Shown here: positions 1-7,053 of the stretch, piece by piece
Numbering within the stretch: the stretch's first letter is position 1
Layout of the letters: every line of letters begins with the position of its first letter
Assembly: GCF_913054185.1 (NCBI RefSeq)
Contig: NZ_CAJXIV010000031.1
Coordinates: forward strand, 1-39,244
Reading direction: 5' to 3'
DNA length: 39,244 bases
Origin: an uncultured Shimia sp.
GTDB lineage: Bacteria > Pseudomonadota > Alphaproteobacteria > Rhodobacterales > Rhodobacteraceae
Made by a program: the position numbers and the translations under genes
The notes under the pieces: generated by a model
Told to the model about the DNA's origin: nothing
The model's database searches: none
What the model saw: only the letters and a program-made list of their open reading frames with translations

Positions 1-913
1 AGGACATTTCAAATTCGTAGTCGTCTTCGACCACCAGCGCATCGATGTTACGGGCATGCTCCAAAAGCGCATGACGGCGGTCCATCGGCATGGTGGCGGT
101 GGTTGGGCATTGGTGGCTGGGGGTGGTGAAAATCACATCTGCTTCGTTTGAGATCAGATCGGGATTGAGGCCGTCACGATCCACGTTGATGGCGTCAACG
201 TGGCAGCGCGATTGGTTCAAGATGTCGCGCAGGGCGTGGTAGCAAGGGTTTTCGATGGCGGCCGTGCGGCGCTGGGTCAACAGGATTTGTGCGGCGATCC
301 AGAGGGCGTTTTGGGCGCCAAGGGTGATCAGGATTTCTTCGGGGCGGGCAATGATTCCGCGACGGGGCAGGGTGTTGCGCGCGATGAATTCGACCAGCTC
401 TGGGTCATCTTGGTCGTAGTAATCCGCAGTGAGGGCGGTGAAATCTTTTTGTCCCAAGGCCTGCAATGCGCACAGTCGCCAATTGGCGTGGTCAAATAGG
501 CTGGGATCGGTTTGCCCGTAGACAAAAGGGTAGCGATAGTTGGCCCAGTCTTTGGGTTTGTCTGGCGTGTCGCCGCCTGTAAACCGACGGCCCAACGCAC
601 GGGTCCAATCGATGCGGTCTTCACGCGGCTTGGGAGGGTCAAAGGACGGCGGAACGGGCGCATTTTCGCTGACGTAATAGCCGGAGCGGCCGCGAGAGGT
701 CAGATAATCGTTGGCCAAAAGCTCTGTGTAGGCCAGCGTAACTGTTATGCGAGACACCCCGAGGTGGGTGGCCAATTTGCGCGACGACGGCAGTTTTTCC
801 CCACGTCGAAAGCGGCCGGACAAGATGCCTTCGGCAATGAGTTGCTGGATTTGCGCCTGAAGCGTGCCCTGGAAACCGGGCGCAAGAAAGAATGTTTCGA
901 CAGATATGGCCAT
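1..913 (-). CDS. tauR: TauR, MocR-type GntR regulator of taurine genes (partial)
   Basis: Reading leftward from the ATG at 911-913, the frame stays open to the window edge and gives 304 residues; the C-terminal part of the aminotransferase-like domain (family length about 470-500) is missing. Residues about 12-78 form a GntR winged helix (LPSSRKLATHLGVSRITV), followed by a linker and a fold-type I aminotransferase-like domain (TLGAQNALWIAAQILL, then the segment ending VVEDDYEFE). This is the MocR/PdxR/TauR architecture. Its position beside tpa and tauABC, with TauR-type direct repeats just upstream, supports TauR, the taurine-responsive activator of tpa in Rhodobacter capsulatus. There is no Shine-Dalgarno before the ATG (upstream bases CTCCTT), and a -10-like TATAGC ends 8 nt before it, so the mRNA may be leaderless. 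The subfamily call rests on context; MocR regulator is certain. Confidence 0.85.
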   Translation of the reverse strand, partial: MAISVETFFLAPGFQGTLQAQIQQLIAEGILSGRFRRGEKLPSSRKLATHLGVSRITVTLAYTELLANDYLTSRGRSGYYVSENAPVPPSFDPPKPREDRIDWTRALGRRFTGGDTPDKPKDWANYRYPFVYGQTDPSLFDHANWRLCALQALGQKDFTALTADYYDQDDPELVEFIARNTLPRRGIIARPEEILITLGAQNALWIAAQILLTQRRTAAIENPCYHALRDILNQSRCHVDAINVDRDGLNPDLISNEADVIFTTPSHQCPTTATMPMDRRHALLEHARNIDALVVEDDYEFEMS

Positions 914-921
914 AAGGAGAC

Positions 922-949
922 GCTATACTGGACTTATCGCGCTGGCAAA
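922..949 (-). promoter_or_regulatory. Putative tauR promoter giving a leaderless mRNA
   Basis: On the minus strand a -35-like TTTGCC (plus 944-949) and a -10-like TATAGC (plus 922-927) are separated by 16 nt. Only 8 nt separate the -10 from the tauR ATG, so transcription would begin at or next to the start codon. One TauR-like repeat lies in the spacer, abutting the -10. Confidence 0.4.
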
Positions 950-959
950 CTGGACGTTC
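928..959. promoter_or_regulatory. TauR direct-repeat operator
   Basis: Two direct repeats, CTGGACTTAT (928-937) and CTGGACGTTC (950-959), start 22 bp apart, about two helical turns. The first matches nine of ten bases of the CTGGACTTAA repeat reported for TauR at the R. capsulatus tpa promoter; the second keeps CTGGAC. Direct rather than inverted repeats are characteristic of MocR regulators. Here they overlap the putative tauR promoter, which fits autorepression. The second repeat also overlaps the stop codon of the upstream acetyltransferase gene. Confidence 0.65.
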
Positions 960-1542
960 ACGGCTGGTCCATTTCCGTCAGCTTGTGTTCAAGATTTGCC
1001 CGCACTGCAGGCCACTCATGCTGGCAGATAGAATAGACTGCGGTGTCGCGCAGGGTGCCGTTGGCCATAATCATGTGGTTACGCAGAACACCGTCAAATT
1101 TTGCCCCAAGGCGTTCTATGGCATTGCGCGAGGCGCGGTTCATGAAATGGGTGCGGAACTCCACTGCGATGCAGTCCAGTTCGTCAAAGGCATGGCCCAG
1201 CATCAGCAATTTGCATTCGGTGTTCATCGGACTGCGTTGTGCCGAGGTGCGATACCAGGTGGACCCAATTTCCACACGCCGGTTTGTTTGATCGGCGTTC
1301 ATGAAGGTGGTCATGCCAACGGCCTTTCCGGAGGCGTCGAGAATGGCAAAAGGCGTCATACCGGGCGTGGCAAGGCGGGCATCAATGTCGGTGGGCACAT
1401 CGGTGGGCGCAGGAACCATTGTGTACCAGAGTGCGGCCAAGTCGCCGTCCGCTGAGGCGTCGGCCAAGTCAGGGGCATGGTCCTGAGACAGGAGCTCCAA
1501 TGACACATAGGTGCCAGTCAGCGTGATTGGGGCAGGCCACAT
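958..1542 (-). CDS. GNAT-family N-acetyltransferase (RimJ/RimL-like)
   Basis: A 194-residue protein of the Acetyltransf_3 type, which transfers an acetyl group from acetyl-CoA to an amine. The signs are the N-terminal block ITLTGTYVSLELLSQDHAPDL, the central VGMTTFMNADQTNRRVEIGSTWY region, and the C-terminal RASRNAIERLGAKFDGVLRNH motif typical of RimJ/RimL-like proteins. Its substrate cannot be read from the sequence. The ATG at 1540-1542 has AAAGGA a few bases upstream. The gene sits between tpa and tauR on the same strand, so it may be part of the taurine transcription unit, but a terminator-like hairpin lies directly before its ribosome-binding site. Its stop overlaps the second TauR repeat. 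Confidence 0.85.
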   Translation of the reverse strand: MWPAPITLTGTYVSLELLSQDHAPDLADASADGDLAALWYTMVPAPTDVPTDIDARLATPGMTPFAILDASGKAVGMTTFMNADQTNRRVEIGSTWYRTSAQRSPMNTECKLLMLGHAFDELDCIAVEFRTHFMNRASRNAIERLGAKFDGVLRNHMIMANGTLRDTAVYSICQHEWPAVRANLEHKLTEMDQP

Positions 1543-1561
1543 GGGACGTCCTTTCAGAAAA

Positions 1562-1595
1562 TACGCCCCCAGCTCGTGATAGAACAGGGGGCGTA
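1562..1595 (-). terminator. Terminator or attenuator after tpa
   Basis: TACGCCCCC (1562-1570) pairs perfectly with GGGGGCGTA (1587-1595) around a 16-nt loop. On the minus strand the stem is followed by TTTTCTG. It closes the tpa transcript but lies only a few bases before the acetyltransferase ribosome-binding site, so it may act as an internal attenuator. Confidence 0.75.
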
Positions 1596-1614
1596 CAAAT
1601 GTGATGTGATTTGG

Positions 1615-3015
1615 TTAGCCAAACACTTTGGTGAGCGCATTGTCGACAGCGTTTGTTATCGCGTCGATGTCATCCGCCGTCGCGATCAGTGCAGGCGAAA
1701 ATGCAATCACGTTGTTGCGACCCGGCACCGAGCGGTTGGCCGAGCCGATGATCACACCCTGAGCGCCGCAATCCCCAACGATAGCGGCGATGTCTGCTTC
1801 GTCCACAGGTTCTTTGGTGTCGCGGTCTTTGACCAATTCGCAGCCAAGGAAAAGCCCTTTGCCGCGCACGTCGCCAATAACCTCGTGCTTTTCCATCAGG
1901 GCCTGAAGGTTGCCCATCATGCGCTCGCCCATAGCGGCGCAGTTTTCCAGCAAGCCTTCTTCTTCAATGATGGCCATGTTTTCCAACGCTGCAGCCGGAC
2001 CTGCGGTGCAGCCACCAAAGGTGGAGATGTCGCGGAAGTGCTCAAGCTTGTCCGAGGGGTCGGCTTTGAACAGGTCAAACACCTCTTCGGTGGTGACCAT
2101 GCAGGCAATTGCGGCGTAGCCAGAGGCCACACCTTTGGCCATGGTCACAAAGTCCGGCTTGATGCCGTAGTGTTGGTATCCAAACCAATGGGTGCCGGTG
2201 CGACCAACACCACAGACCACTTCGTCGATGTGCAGCAGGATGTCATACTGTTTGCAGATTTCCTGAACCCGCTCCCAGTAACCTTCTGGTGGCGTGATCA
2301 CACCACCACCTGCGGTTACCGGTTCAAGGCAAAGCGCGCCAACAGTGTCTGGACCTTCCTTGAGGATGACTTCTTCGATCTGGTTGGCAGCAGCAACACC
2401 AAACTCCCGGCCGGACAGGTGGCCGAGGCCGAGCTCATCTTTGCGATACTCCATGCAATGTGGCACGCGCACAAAACCGGGCGCAAAGGGGCCGTACTGC
2501 ATGTTGCGTTCATCCTGACCGCCGGCCGACATCGCGGCCAGAGTGCTGCCGTGATAATCACGGTCGCGGTAGAGGATTTTGTGCTTTTTGCCGCCGTATT
2601 TTTTGTGGGCAATCTGCCGGATCATTTTGAAGGCTTTTTCATTGGCCTCTGATCCGGAGTTGGTGAAATAGACGCGGCTCATGCCGGGCATCTTGTCGAT
2701 CAGCTTCTCCGCATAGAGCGCGCCAGGCACGTTGCCTGCAACGTTTGCGAAGTAGCACATCTTCATAAGGTTGGCGTGCACGGCGTTTGCGATGCGCTCG
2801 CGACCATAGCCGACGTTGACGGTCCAGACGGCGCCGGACACCGCATCGATGTACTCTTTACCGTTTTGGTCCCACACGCGCATACCTTTGCCCTCGATGA
2901 TGATGCGAGGATCGTTGGTTTCGAATGGCTTGTGCTGCACGAGATGGTGCCAAACGTGCGCCTTGTCGGCATTTACGACATGGCTGAGGTCGTTATCTTT
3001 CAGTGTGCCATCCAT
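1615..3015 (-). CDS. tpa: Taurine-pyruvate aminotransferase
   Basis: A 466-residue class III PLP-dependent aminotransferase. Tpa (EC 2.6.1.77) converts taurine and pyruvate to sulfoacetaldehyde and alanine. Visible signatures are SGSEANEKAFKMIRQIAHKK, the DYHGSTLAAMSAGG region, HIDEVVCGVGRTG with the PLP-binding Asp, and MAKGVASGYA with the Schiff-base Lys. Placement next to tauABC and tauR makes taurine the probable donor. The start is the ATG at 3013-3015, preceded by a consensus AGGAGGA at good spacing; the frame runs about 26 codons further upstream but without such a site. A -10 of TATAAT lies about 105 bp upstream. Specificity is inferred from context plus overall family likeness. Confidence 0.92.
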   Translation of the reverse strand: MDGTLKDNDLSHVVNADKAHVWHHLVQHKPFETNDPRIIIEGKGMRVWDQNGKEYIDAVSGAVWTVNVGYGRERIANAVHANLMKMCYFANVAGNVPGALYAEKLIDKMPGMSRVYFTNSGSEANEKAFKMIRQIAHKKYGGKKHKILYRDRDYHGSTLAAMSAGGQDERNMQYGPFAPGFVRVPHCMEYRKDELGLGHLSGREFGVAAANQIEEVILKEGPDTVGALCLEPVTAGGGVITPPEGYWERVQEICKQYDILLHIDEVVCGVGRTGTHWFGYQHYGIKPDFVTMAKGVASGYAAIACMVTTEEVFDLFKADPSDKLEHFRDISTFGGCTAGPAAALENMAIIEEEGLLENCAAMGERMMGNLQALMEKHEVIGDVRGKGLFLGCELVKDRDTKEPVDEADIAAIVGDCGAQGVIIGSANRSVPGRNNVIAFSPALIATADDIDAITNAVDNALTKVFG

Positions 3016-3336
3016 GGCGCGAGTCCTCCTGGTAAAGATTCTACTTTGAATTGTGTGTTTAGTGCGGAAACGGTCCGCTACGTGAGACTTCACGCCATCC
3101 TCGCGACTTTTTCAAGCAAGATTATAGGGCCAAAAATTATGGCCGTGTAAGGCCAGAAAAGTATCCGAGCGTCTCAAAAAAACCGACAATATGGCATCAA
3201 GTCCCTAATTTTTAAGGTTTTCAACCAAATGGTCAAATAACTCCAAACACCCAAAGACACGGGTGCGAGAGGTGGAATTGCTGAAAAAAACATTGATCGG
3301 TGCCGCAATTTCCGCTCCCCTCAAGGAGGACGCGCA
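3016..3336. promoter_or_regulatory. Divergent tpa/tauA control region
   Basis: The region holds no gene other than the tauA leader peptide at its right end. It contains a candidate tpa promoter (3121-3150) and one weak TauR-like half repeat on the minus strand (AGGGACTTGA, plus 3197-3206; seven of ten bases). I could not find a clean pair of CTGGAC repeats here, although TauR would be expected to act on this region. Confidence 0.5.
3121..3150 (-). promoter_or_regulatory. Candidate tpa promoter with inverted repeat in the spacer
   Basis: On the minus strand a consensus -10 TATAAT (plus 3121-3126) is preceded, after 18 nt, by TTACAC (plus 3145-3150) as a -35. The spacer is filled by the inverted repeat GGCCA-N7-TGGCC (3128-3144), well placed for a repressor. 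The predicted leader to the tpa ATG is about 100 nt. Confidence 0.45.
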
Positions 3337-3417
3337 GTGCCGGCGACCAAAAAAGAGGCTCAAGGCCCAATGACCCCGGCAGGAAGTACGCGCCAGAATC
3401 GACAACGGGAGAAATGA
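3337..3417 (+). CDS. Putative 26-aa leader peptide upstream of tauA
   Basis: A GTG (3337-3339) lies 6 nt after a perfect AAGGAGGA (3323-3330) and opens 26 codons ending in TGA at 3415-3417, two bases before the tauA ATG at 3420. The peptide is hydrophilic and rich in Lys, Arg, Gln and Pro, with no signal or membrane segment. The tauA ribosome-binding site (GGGAG) lies inside its last codons, so its translation would be coupled to, or would gate, tauA. It is in a different frame from tauA. I recognise no family. It may be a regulatory upstream ORF rather than a functional protein, or the strong Shine-Dalgarno could be coincidental. Confidence 0.5.
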   Translation: MPATKKEAQGPMTPAGSTRQNRQREK

Positions 3418-3419
3418 TA

Positions 3420-4415
3420 ATGAGCTTGAAAACAATGCTGATGGGCGCGGCGGCTTCCACTGCCATGCTGGTAGGTGCGCAAGCGGCGACTGCGGAGATT
3501 ACCGTGGCCTACTTCCTGGAATGGCCAATGCCGTTCCAATACGCCAAGCAGACCGGCATGTATGAAGAAGCCATGGGCACCACCATCAATTGGGTGAGCT
3601 TTGACACCGGCACCGCGATGAGCGCGGCAATGGCGTCAGGTGACGTGCAGATTTCGGTGAGCCAAGGCGTGCCGCCGTTTGTGGTCGCAGCTTCTGCGGG
3701 ACAGGACATCCAAATCGTGGATGTGGCGGTGAGCTACTCGGACAACGACAACTGTGTTGTTGCTTCGGGACTGGAGATCGACAAAGACAGCGCTGGCGAA
3801 CTGGCGGGCAAGAAAGTTGCTGTGCCGCTGGGCACCGCTGCGCACTATGGTTTCCTGAGCCAGATGAACCACTTCGGTGTGGATGTGGCCTCCATGGAAG
3901 TGGTGGACATGGCCCCAGCTGAAGGTGCTGCGGCACTGGCGCAAGGGTCGCTGGACATGGCTTGTGGTTGGGGTGGTGCGCTGCGTCGCATGACCGAGCA
4001 CGGCAATGTGTTGCTGACCGGCGCCGAGAAAGAAGAGCTGGGCATTCTGGTGTTTGATGCCACCACGGCGCCTGCGTCCTACATTGCCGAAGATGGTGCG
4101 ATGCTGGCGAAGTTCCTTGGTGTCACTGCCGCTGCAAATGCGATGTGGGCCGATGAGGCCAACCAGGCCAAAATGTTGCCTGTGATCGCCAAAGATGCGG
4201 GCATGACCGAAGAGGACACCGCCTCCACACTTGCAACCTTCAAATTCCCAACTGTGGATGAGCAACTGGGTGGTGCCTGGTTGGGCGGCACTGCGCAAGA
4301 CTTCATGAAAGGTGTTGCGGGCGTGTTTGTTGGTGCCGGCTCGATCCCAAGTGCATTGGACAGCTATGATGGCGCGGTGAATACCGGACCACTGGAAGCT
4401 GCCAAAGGCATGTAA
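3420..4415 (+). CDS. tauA: Taurine ABC transporter, substrate-binding protein
   Basis: A 331-residue periplasmic binding protein of the TauA/SsuA/NMT1 type that captures taurine and delivers it to TauBC. The N-terminus is a clear Sec signal peptide: MSLK, a hydrophobic stretch of Ala, Met and Val, then AATA before EITVAYFLEWPMPFQYAK. Family features include the SQGVPPFVVAASAGQDIQIV segment and the GKKVAVPLGTAAHYGF segment. The ATG at 3420 is chosen because the signal peptide begins there and GGGAG lies 7-8 nt upstream; in-frame starts further left would spoil the signal. First gene of tauABC, with a leader peptide just before it and a hairpin just after it. Confidence 0.93.
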   Translation: MSLKTMLMGAAASTAMLVGAQAATAEITVAYFLEWPMPFQYAKQTGMYEEAMGTTINWVSFDTGTAMSAAMASGDVQISVSQGVPPFVVAASAGQDIQIVDVAVSYSDNDNCVVASGLEIDKDSAGELAGKKVAVPLGTAAHYGFLSQMNHFGVDVASMEVVDMAPAEGAAALAQGSLDMACGWGGALRRMTEHGNVLLTGAEKEELGILVFDATTAPASYIAEDGAMLAKFLGVTAAANAMWADEANQAKMLPVIAKDAGMTEEDTASTLATFKFPTVDEQLGGAWLGGTAQDFMKGVAGVFVGAGSIPSALDSYDGAVNTGPLEAAKGM

Positions 4416-4431
4416 CTGCTGAGAAAAGCAG

Positions 4432-4459
4432 AGCCCGCATCCATTGGGGTGCGGGCTTT
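4432..4459 (+). terminator. Intra-operon hairpin between tauA and tauB
   Basis: AGCCCGCA (4432-4439) pairs with TGCGGGCT (4450-4457) around a 10-nt loop and is followed by TTGTCTTC. Such a partial terminator between a binding-protein gene and its ATPase gene usually lets the binding protein be made in excess. Confidence 0.75.
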
Positions 4460-4537
4460 GTCTTCAATATTTCCCAAAGAACAGGCGGGCCAACCGCCGT
4501 GCGTCGCCAAAGCGATGCCCAATGTCAGATAGGGACC

Positions 4538-5344
4538 ATGACCGGATTATCCATAGAAAACCTGTCCATGCGCTTTGACTTGCCCAACGGCAGTCATGTG
4601 CAAGCGCTGAAGGACGTAAGCCTTGATCTCAAACAGGGTGAGTTGCTGAGCGTGCTGGGGCCGTCTGGCTGTGGCAAAACCACGTTGCTGAATATTGCGG
4701 CGGGATTTTTGGCGCCCACGGAAGGGCGGATTGTGCTCAACGGGCACCAAGTATTTGGGCCAGATGCCGAACGCGGCATGGTGTTTCAGCAAGGTGCGCT
4801 GTTTGAGTGGATGAGCGTGCGCGACAACGTGCGGTTTGGCCCCGACATGAAAGGCATGCCGAAGTCCGAGAGTGCCGAGATTGTCGACCACCTGCTGGAT
4901 GTGGTGGGCTTGCAGGACTTCAAAGAAAAGATGGTTTATGAGCTGTCAGGCGGGATGCAGCAGCGCGTGGCCCTGGCGCGGTGCTTGGCCAATGACCCGG
5001 ATGTGATCCTGATGGATGAGCCGCTGGGCGCGTTGGATGCGCTGACTCGAGAGAGAATGCAGAGCCTTGTGCTCAAGCTTTGGAAAGAAACCGGCAAGAC
5101 CATCATCTTGATCACCCACTCGGTGGATGAGGCGCTGTTGCTGGGCGAAAGGCTGTTGGTGATGGCACCGCGGCCAGGGCGTATCCACAAAGAATACCGC
5201 CTGCCATTTGCGGACATGGGGGTCGGTGCAGATTTGCGGGAGGTGAAGAAACACCCTGACTATGCCCCAACACGCGAAGAGATCCTCAACATGATCTGGA
5301 ACATGGAAGAAGAGATCATGGGCCGCAGTGAGGAGAGCGCATAA
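4538..5344 (+). CDS. tauB: Taurine ABC transporter, ATP-binding protein
   Basis: A 268-residue ABC ATPase that powers taurine uptake from the cytoplasmic face. Walker A is GPSGCGKTT (residues 41-49), the Q-loop lies in MVFQQGALF, the signature is LSGGMQQR (136-143), Walker B is VILMDE (156-161), and the switch His is in LITHSVDEA (about 194). It groups with the nitrate/sulfonate/taurine ATPases. The ATG at 4538 is preferred over the earlier in-frame start at 4499 because it follows AGGGA and begins directly at the family N-terminus. It ends one base before the tauC ATG, so the two are coupled. Confidence 0.93.
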   Translation: MTGLSIENLSMRFDLPNGSHVQALKDVSLDLKQGELLSVLGPSGCGKTTLLNIAAGFLAPTEGRIVLNGHQVFGPDAERGMVFQQGALFEWMSVRDNVRFGPDMKGMPKSESAEIVDHLLDVVGLQDFKEKMVYELSGGMQQRVALARCLANDPDVILMDEPLGALDALTRERMQSLVLKLWKETGKTIILITHSVDEALLLGERLLVMAPRPGRIHKEYRLPFADMGVGADLREVKKHPDYAPTREEILNMIWNMEEEIMGRSEESA

Positions 5345-5345
5345 T

Positions 5346-6683
5346 ATGGGACAGATTTTTACAGATCTTGGTGGCGAGCTGATCACGCTTTTGATTTCGG
5401 TGGTGGGCGCACTGCCCTATGTCATCCTCTATGTAGGCTTGATTTTACTGGCCTCTTTCCTGTTCACGCAGGTGAAGCAGCGTCTGTCATCCAGACGAGA
5501 TTACACATCACTTAAGACGGTGACGTTTGGCGATGAAAGCGCGGTGATCTCCAACAAAGCGGCCTCGGTGATATCGATTGTGCTGATCTTTGTCATCTGG
5601 GGTGCGTTCACCGGGTCATCGTTGCTGCCGAAGTTCCTGCACGCGCCGGGCCCTTTTGTGGGTGAGGCGTCATTCACTTACACAGTGGAAGCCGCAGGGG
5701 GTGCGACCGCCGACGCAACAGTTGATGTGCTGGTGCATGAGGCCGGTGAAAAGCCCGAGGCGCCGGTTGTTGCCGACAATGAAGGTATCGCCAAAAATGA
5801 TTCTCTGGTTGTTCAAGCCTACCGCTCAAAGCTGCTGCGCTGGGATGCCAATGATGAGGTGACCCGCAAAGATGGCGCCAAGATCATTGCGGTTGATGGG
5901 CAACCGATTGATCGGGATACGGATGTTCAAGTGGGTTTTGGCCGTGTGGCATTGACCGACAAAGGCACGTTGAACTTTGAACCCTCCAAAGGCTGGCAGA
6001 TGGAAGATATCTGGTTGCCTGCGCCGGAAAGCGTGTGGAAGCGGCTGATTTCGGTGAGCCAGGATGGGTATCAGAACGTCACATTGGCAGAGCATTTGAG
6101 CTACTCATTGTTCCGCGTGATTGTGGGCTTTGCGCTGGGTGCGGCGGTGGGTATTCCGCTGGGCTATGCCATGGGGCTGTCCAATTGGTTCCGCGGCTGG
6201 TTTGATCCAATTGTGGAATTCATGCGCCCGGTGCCGCCATTGGCACTGATTCCGCTGGTGATCATCTGGGCCGGGATTGGCGAGCAGGGTAAAATCATCC
6301 TGCTGTTCCTCGCGGCACTCTGGATCATGGCCATTGGCGCACGATCTGGTGTGTCCGGCGTGAACATCACCAAGGTACACGCAGCTTACTCGCTTGGGGC
6401 CAACAAGCGCCAAATTCTGCGCCATGTGATCATTCCAAACTCCTTGCCGGAGATCTTTACGGCGGCACGTGTGGCCATGGGGGTTTGCTGGGGCACGGTT
6501 GTGGCAGCGGAACTTGTCGCAGCGGAAAAAGGTGTTGGTAAGATGATTGTGGCGGCATCCAAGTTTCAGGACACCGACATCGTTTTGATGGGCATTATTC
6601 TGATCGGGATCATCGGCTTTGGCATTGATATGCTGATGCGCTGGGCGGAAAAATACCTGGTGCCGTGGAAAGGCAAAGCCTGA
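5346..6683 (+). CDS. tauC: Taurine ABC transporter permease with inserted domain
   Basis: A 445-residue binding-protein-dependent permease; TauC is normally about 275 residues. Residues about 245-445 are the usual permease core, including the EAA loop SLGANKRQILRHVIIPNSLPE and MRPVPPLALIPLVIIWAGIGEQ. The N-terminus adds one membrane segment (about 14-40) before the normal first one (about 72-90). Between that segment and the conserved LPAPESVW motif (about 224-231) lies an extra block of about 125 hydrophilic residues, probably on one face of the membrane. Its first strands (SFTYTVEAAGG, ATVDVLV) recall cadherin/Ig-like beta repeats. The ATG at 5346 is one base past the tauB stop. The function of the insertion is unknown. 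Confidence 0.92.
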   Translation: MGQIFTDLGGELITLLISVVGALPYVILYVGLILLASFLFTQVKQRLSSRRDYTSLKTVTFGDESAVISNKAASVISIVLIFVIWGAFTGSSLLPKFLHAPGPFVGEASFTYTVEAAGGATADATVDVLVHEAGEKPEAPVVADNEGIAKNDSLVVQAYRSKLLRWDANDEVTRKDGAKIIAVDGQPIDRDTDVQVGFGRVALTDKGTLNFEPSKGWQMEDIWLPAPESVWKRLISVSQDGYQNVTLAEHLSYSLFRVIVGFALGAAVGIPLGYAMGLSNWFRGWFDPIVEFMRPVPPLALIPLVIIWAGIGEQGKIILLFLAALWIMAIGARSGVSGVNITKVHAAYSLGANKRQILRHVIIPNSLPEIFTAARVAMGVCWGTVVAAELVAAEKGVGKMIVAASKFQDTDIVLMGIILIGIIGFGIDMLMRWAEKYLVPWKGKA

Positions 6684-6743
6684 TCAAGCAGAGGGCGTCA
6701 ACTCCAGCGCACTCTTCTTGGATATTTTGAGAAAATGAGATTA

Positions 6744-6772
6744 GGGCCGATGCAAAAGCGTCGGTCCTTTTT
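6744..6772 (+). terminator. Rho-independent terminator of tauABC
   Basis: A 10-bp stem with G-U pairs, GGGCCGATGC (6744-6753) with GCGTCGGTCC (6758-6767), loop AAAA, followed by TTTTT (6768-6772). Confidence 0.85.
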
Positions 6773-7053
6773 GCAGTGAGGTTGACTTTGGCGGCGGGAC
6801 CTATATGTGGAGCGGGTCGTTGCGCAGCCGCGTGAGCATGCCGCGCCGGGGTTTGTCTTTTCCAAAGAGACCTGACTGGCGCATCAGCGACACCTCTCGT
6901 TCCCATCACGCAGGGTTCCAACGGACAGGCCGGGCGTGCGCAAAATGATTTGTGCCGTGGCGGTGCTGCCGAACCCGATTGCGGCCCCTTGGCGGGGTCG
7001 ATGACGTTTTGCTGCGTGACGCTGAGGGCGCGCGCGGCGTGAAAGGACATTTT
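6773..7053 (+). other. Long GC-rich leader of the DEAD-box helicase gene
   Basis: About 280 bases separate the tau terminator from the helicase start. A TTGACT (6782-6787) and TATATG (6802-6807) resemble promoter elements, but the 14-nt spacer is short. Further down, a 7-bp hairpin (CGGCCCC with GGGGTCG, near 6978-6995) and GC-rich complementary stretches lie just before the ribosome-binding site. A weak 36-47 codon frame (6805-6948) has no convincing ribosome-binding site. This may be a structured 5' untranslated region controlling the helicase; I recognise no known RNA family. Confidence 0.35.

Noticed and set aside
1576..2652. A 358-codon plus-strand frame antisense to tpa
   Set aside because: It lies wholly opposite tpa, has no family likeness, and reflects third-position GC bias.
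3197..3206. AGGGACTTGA (minus strand) as a TauR box for tpa
   Set aside because: Only seven of ten bases match and there is no partner repeat 22 bp away. Too weak to call as an operator.
3227..3238. AAATGGTCAAAT in the tpa/tauA region as a third copy of the ATTTGATCAAAT operator
   Set aside because: It matches ten of twelve bases but breaks the palindrome, so it is not counted as a copy.
6805..6948. A 47-codon frame (36 from the inner ATG) in the helicase leader
   Set aside because: There is no convincing ribosome-binding site and the composition is Arg/Ser-rich as expected for a random GC-rich frame. Kept only as part of the leader description.
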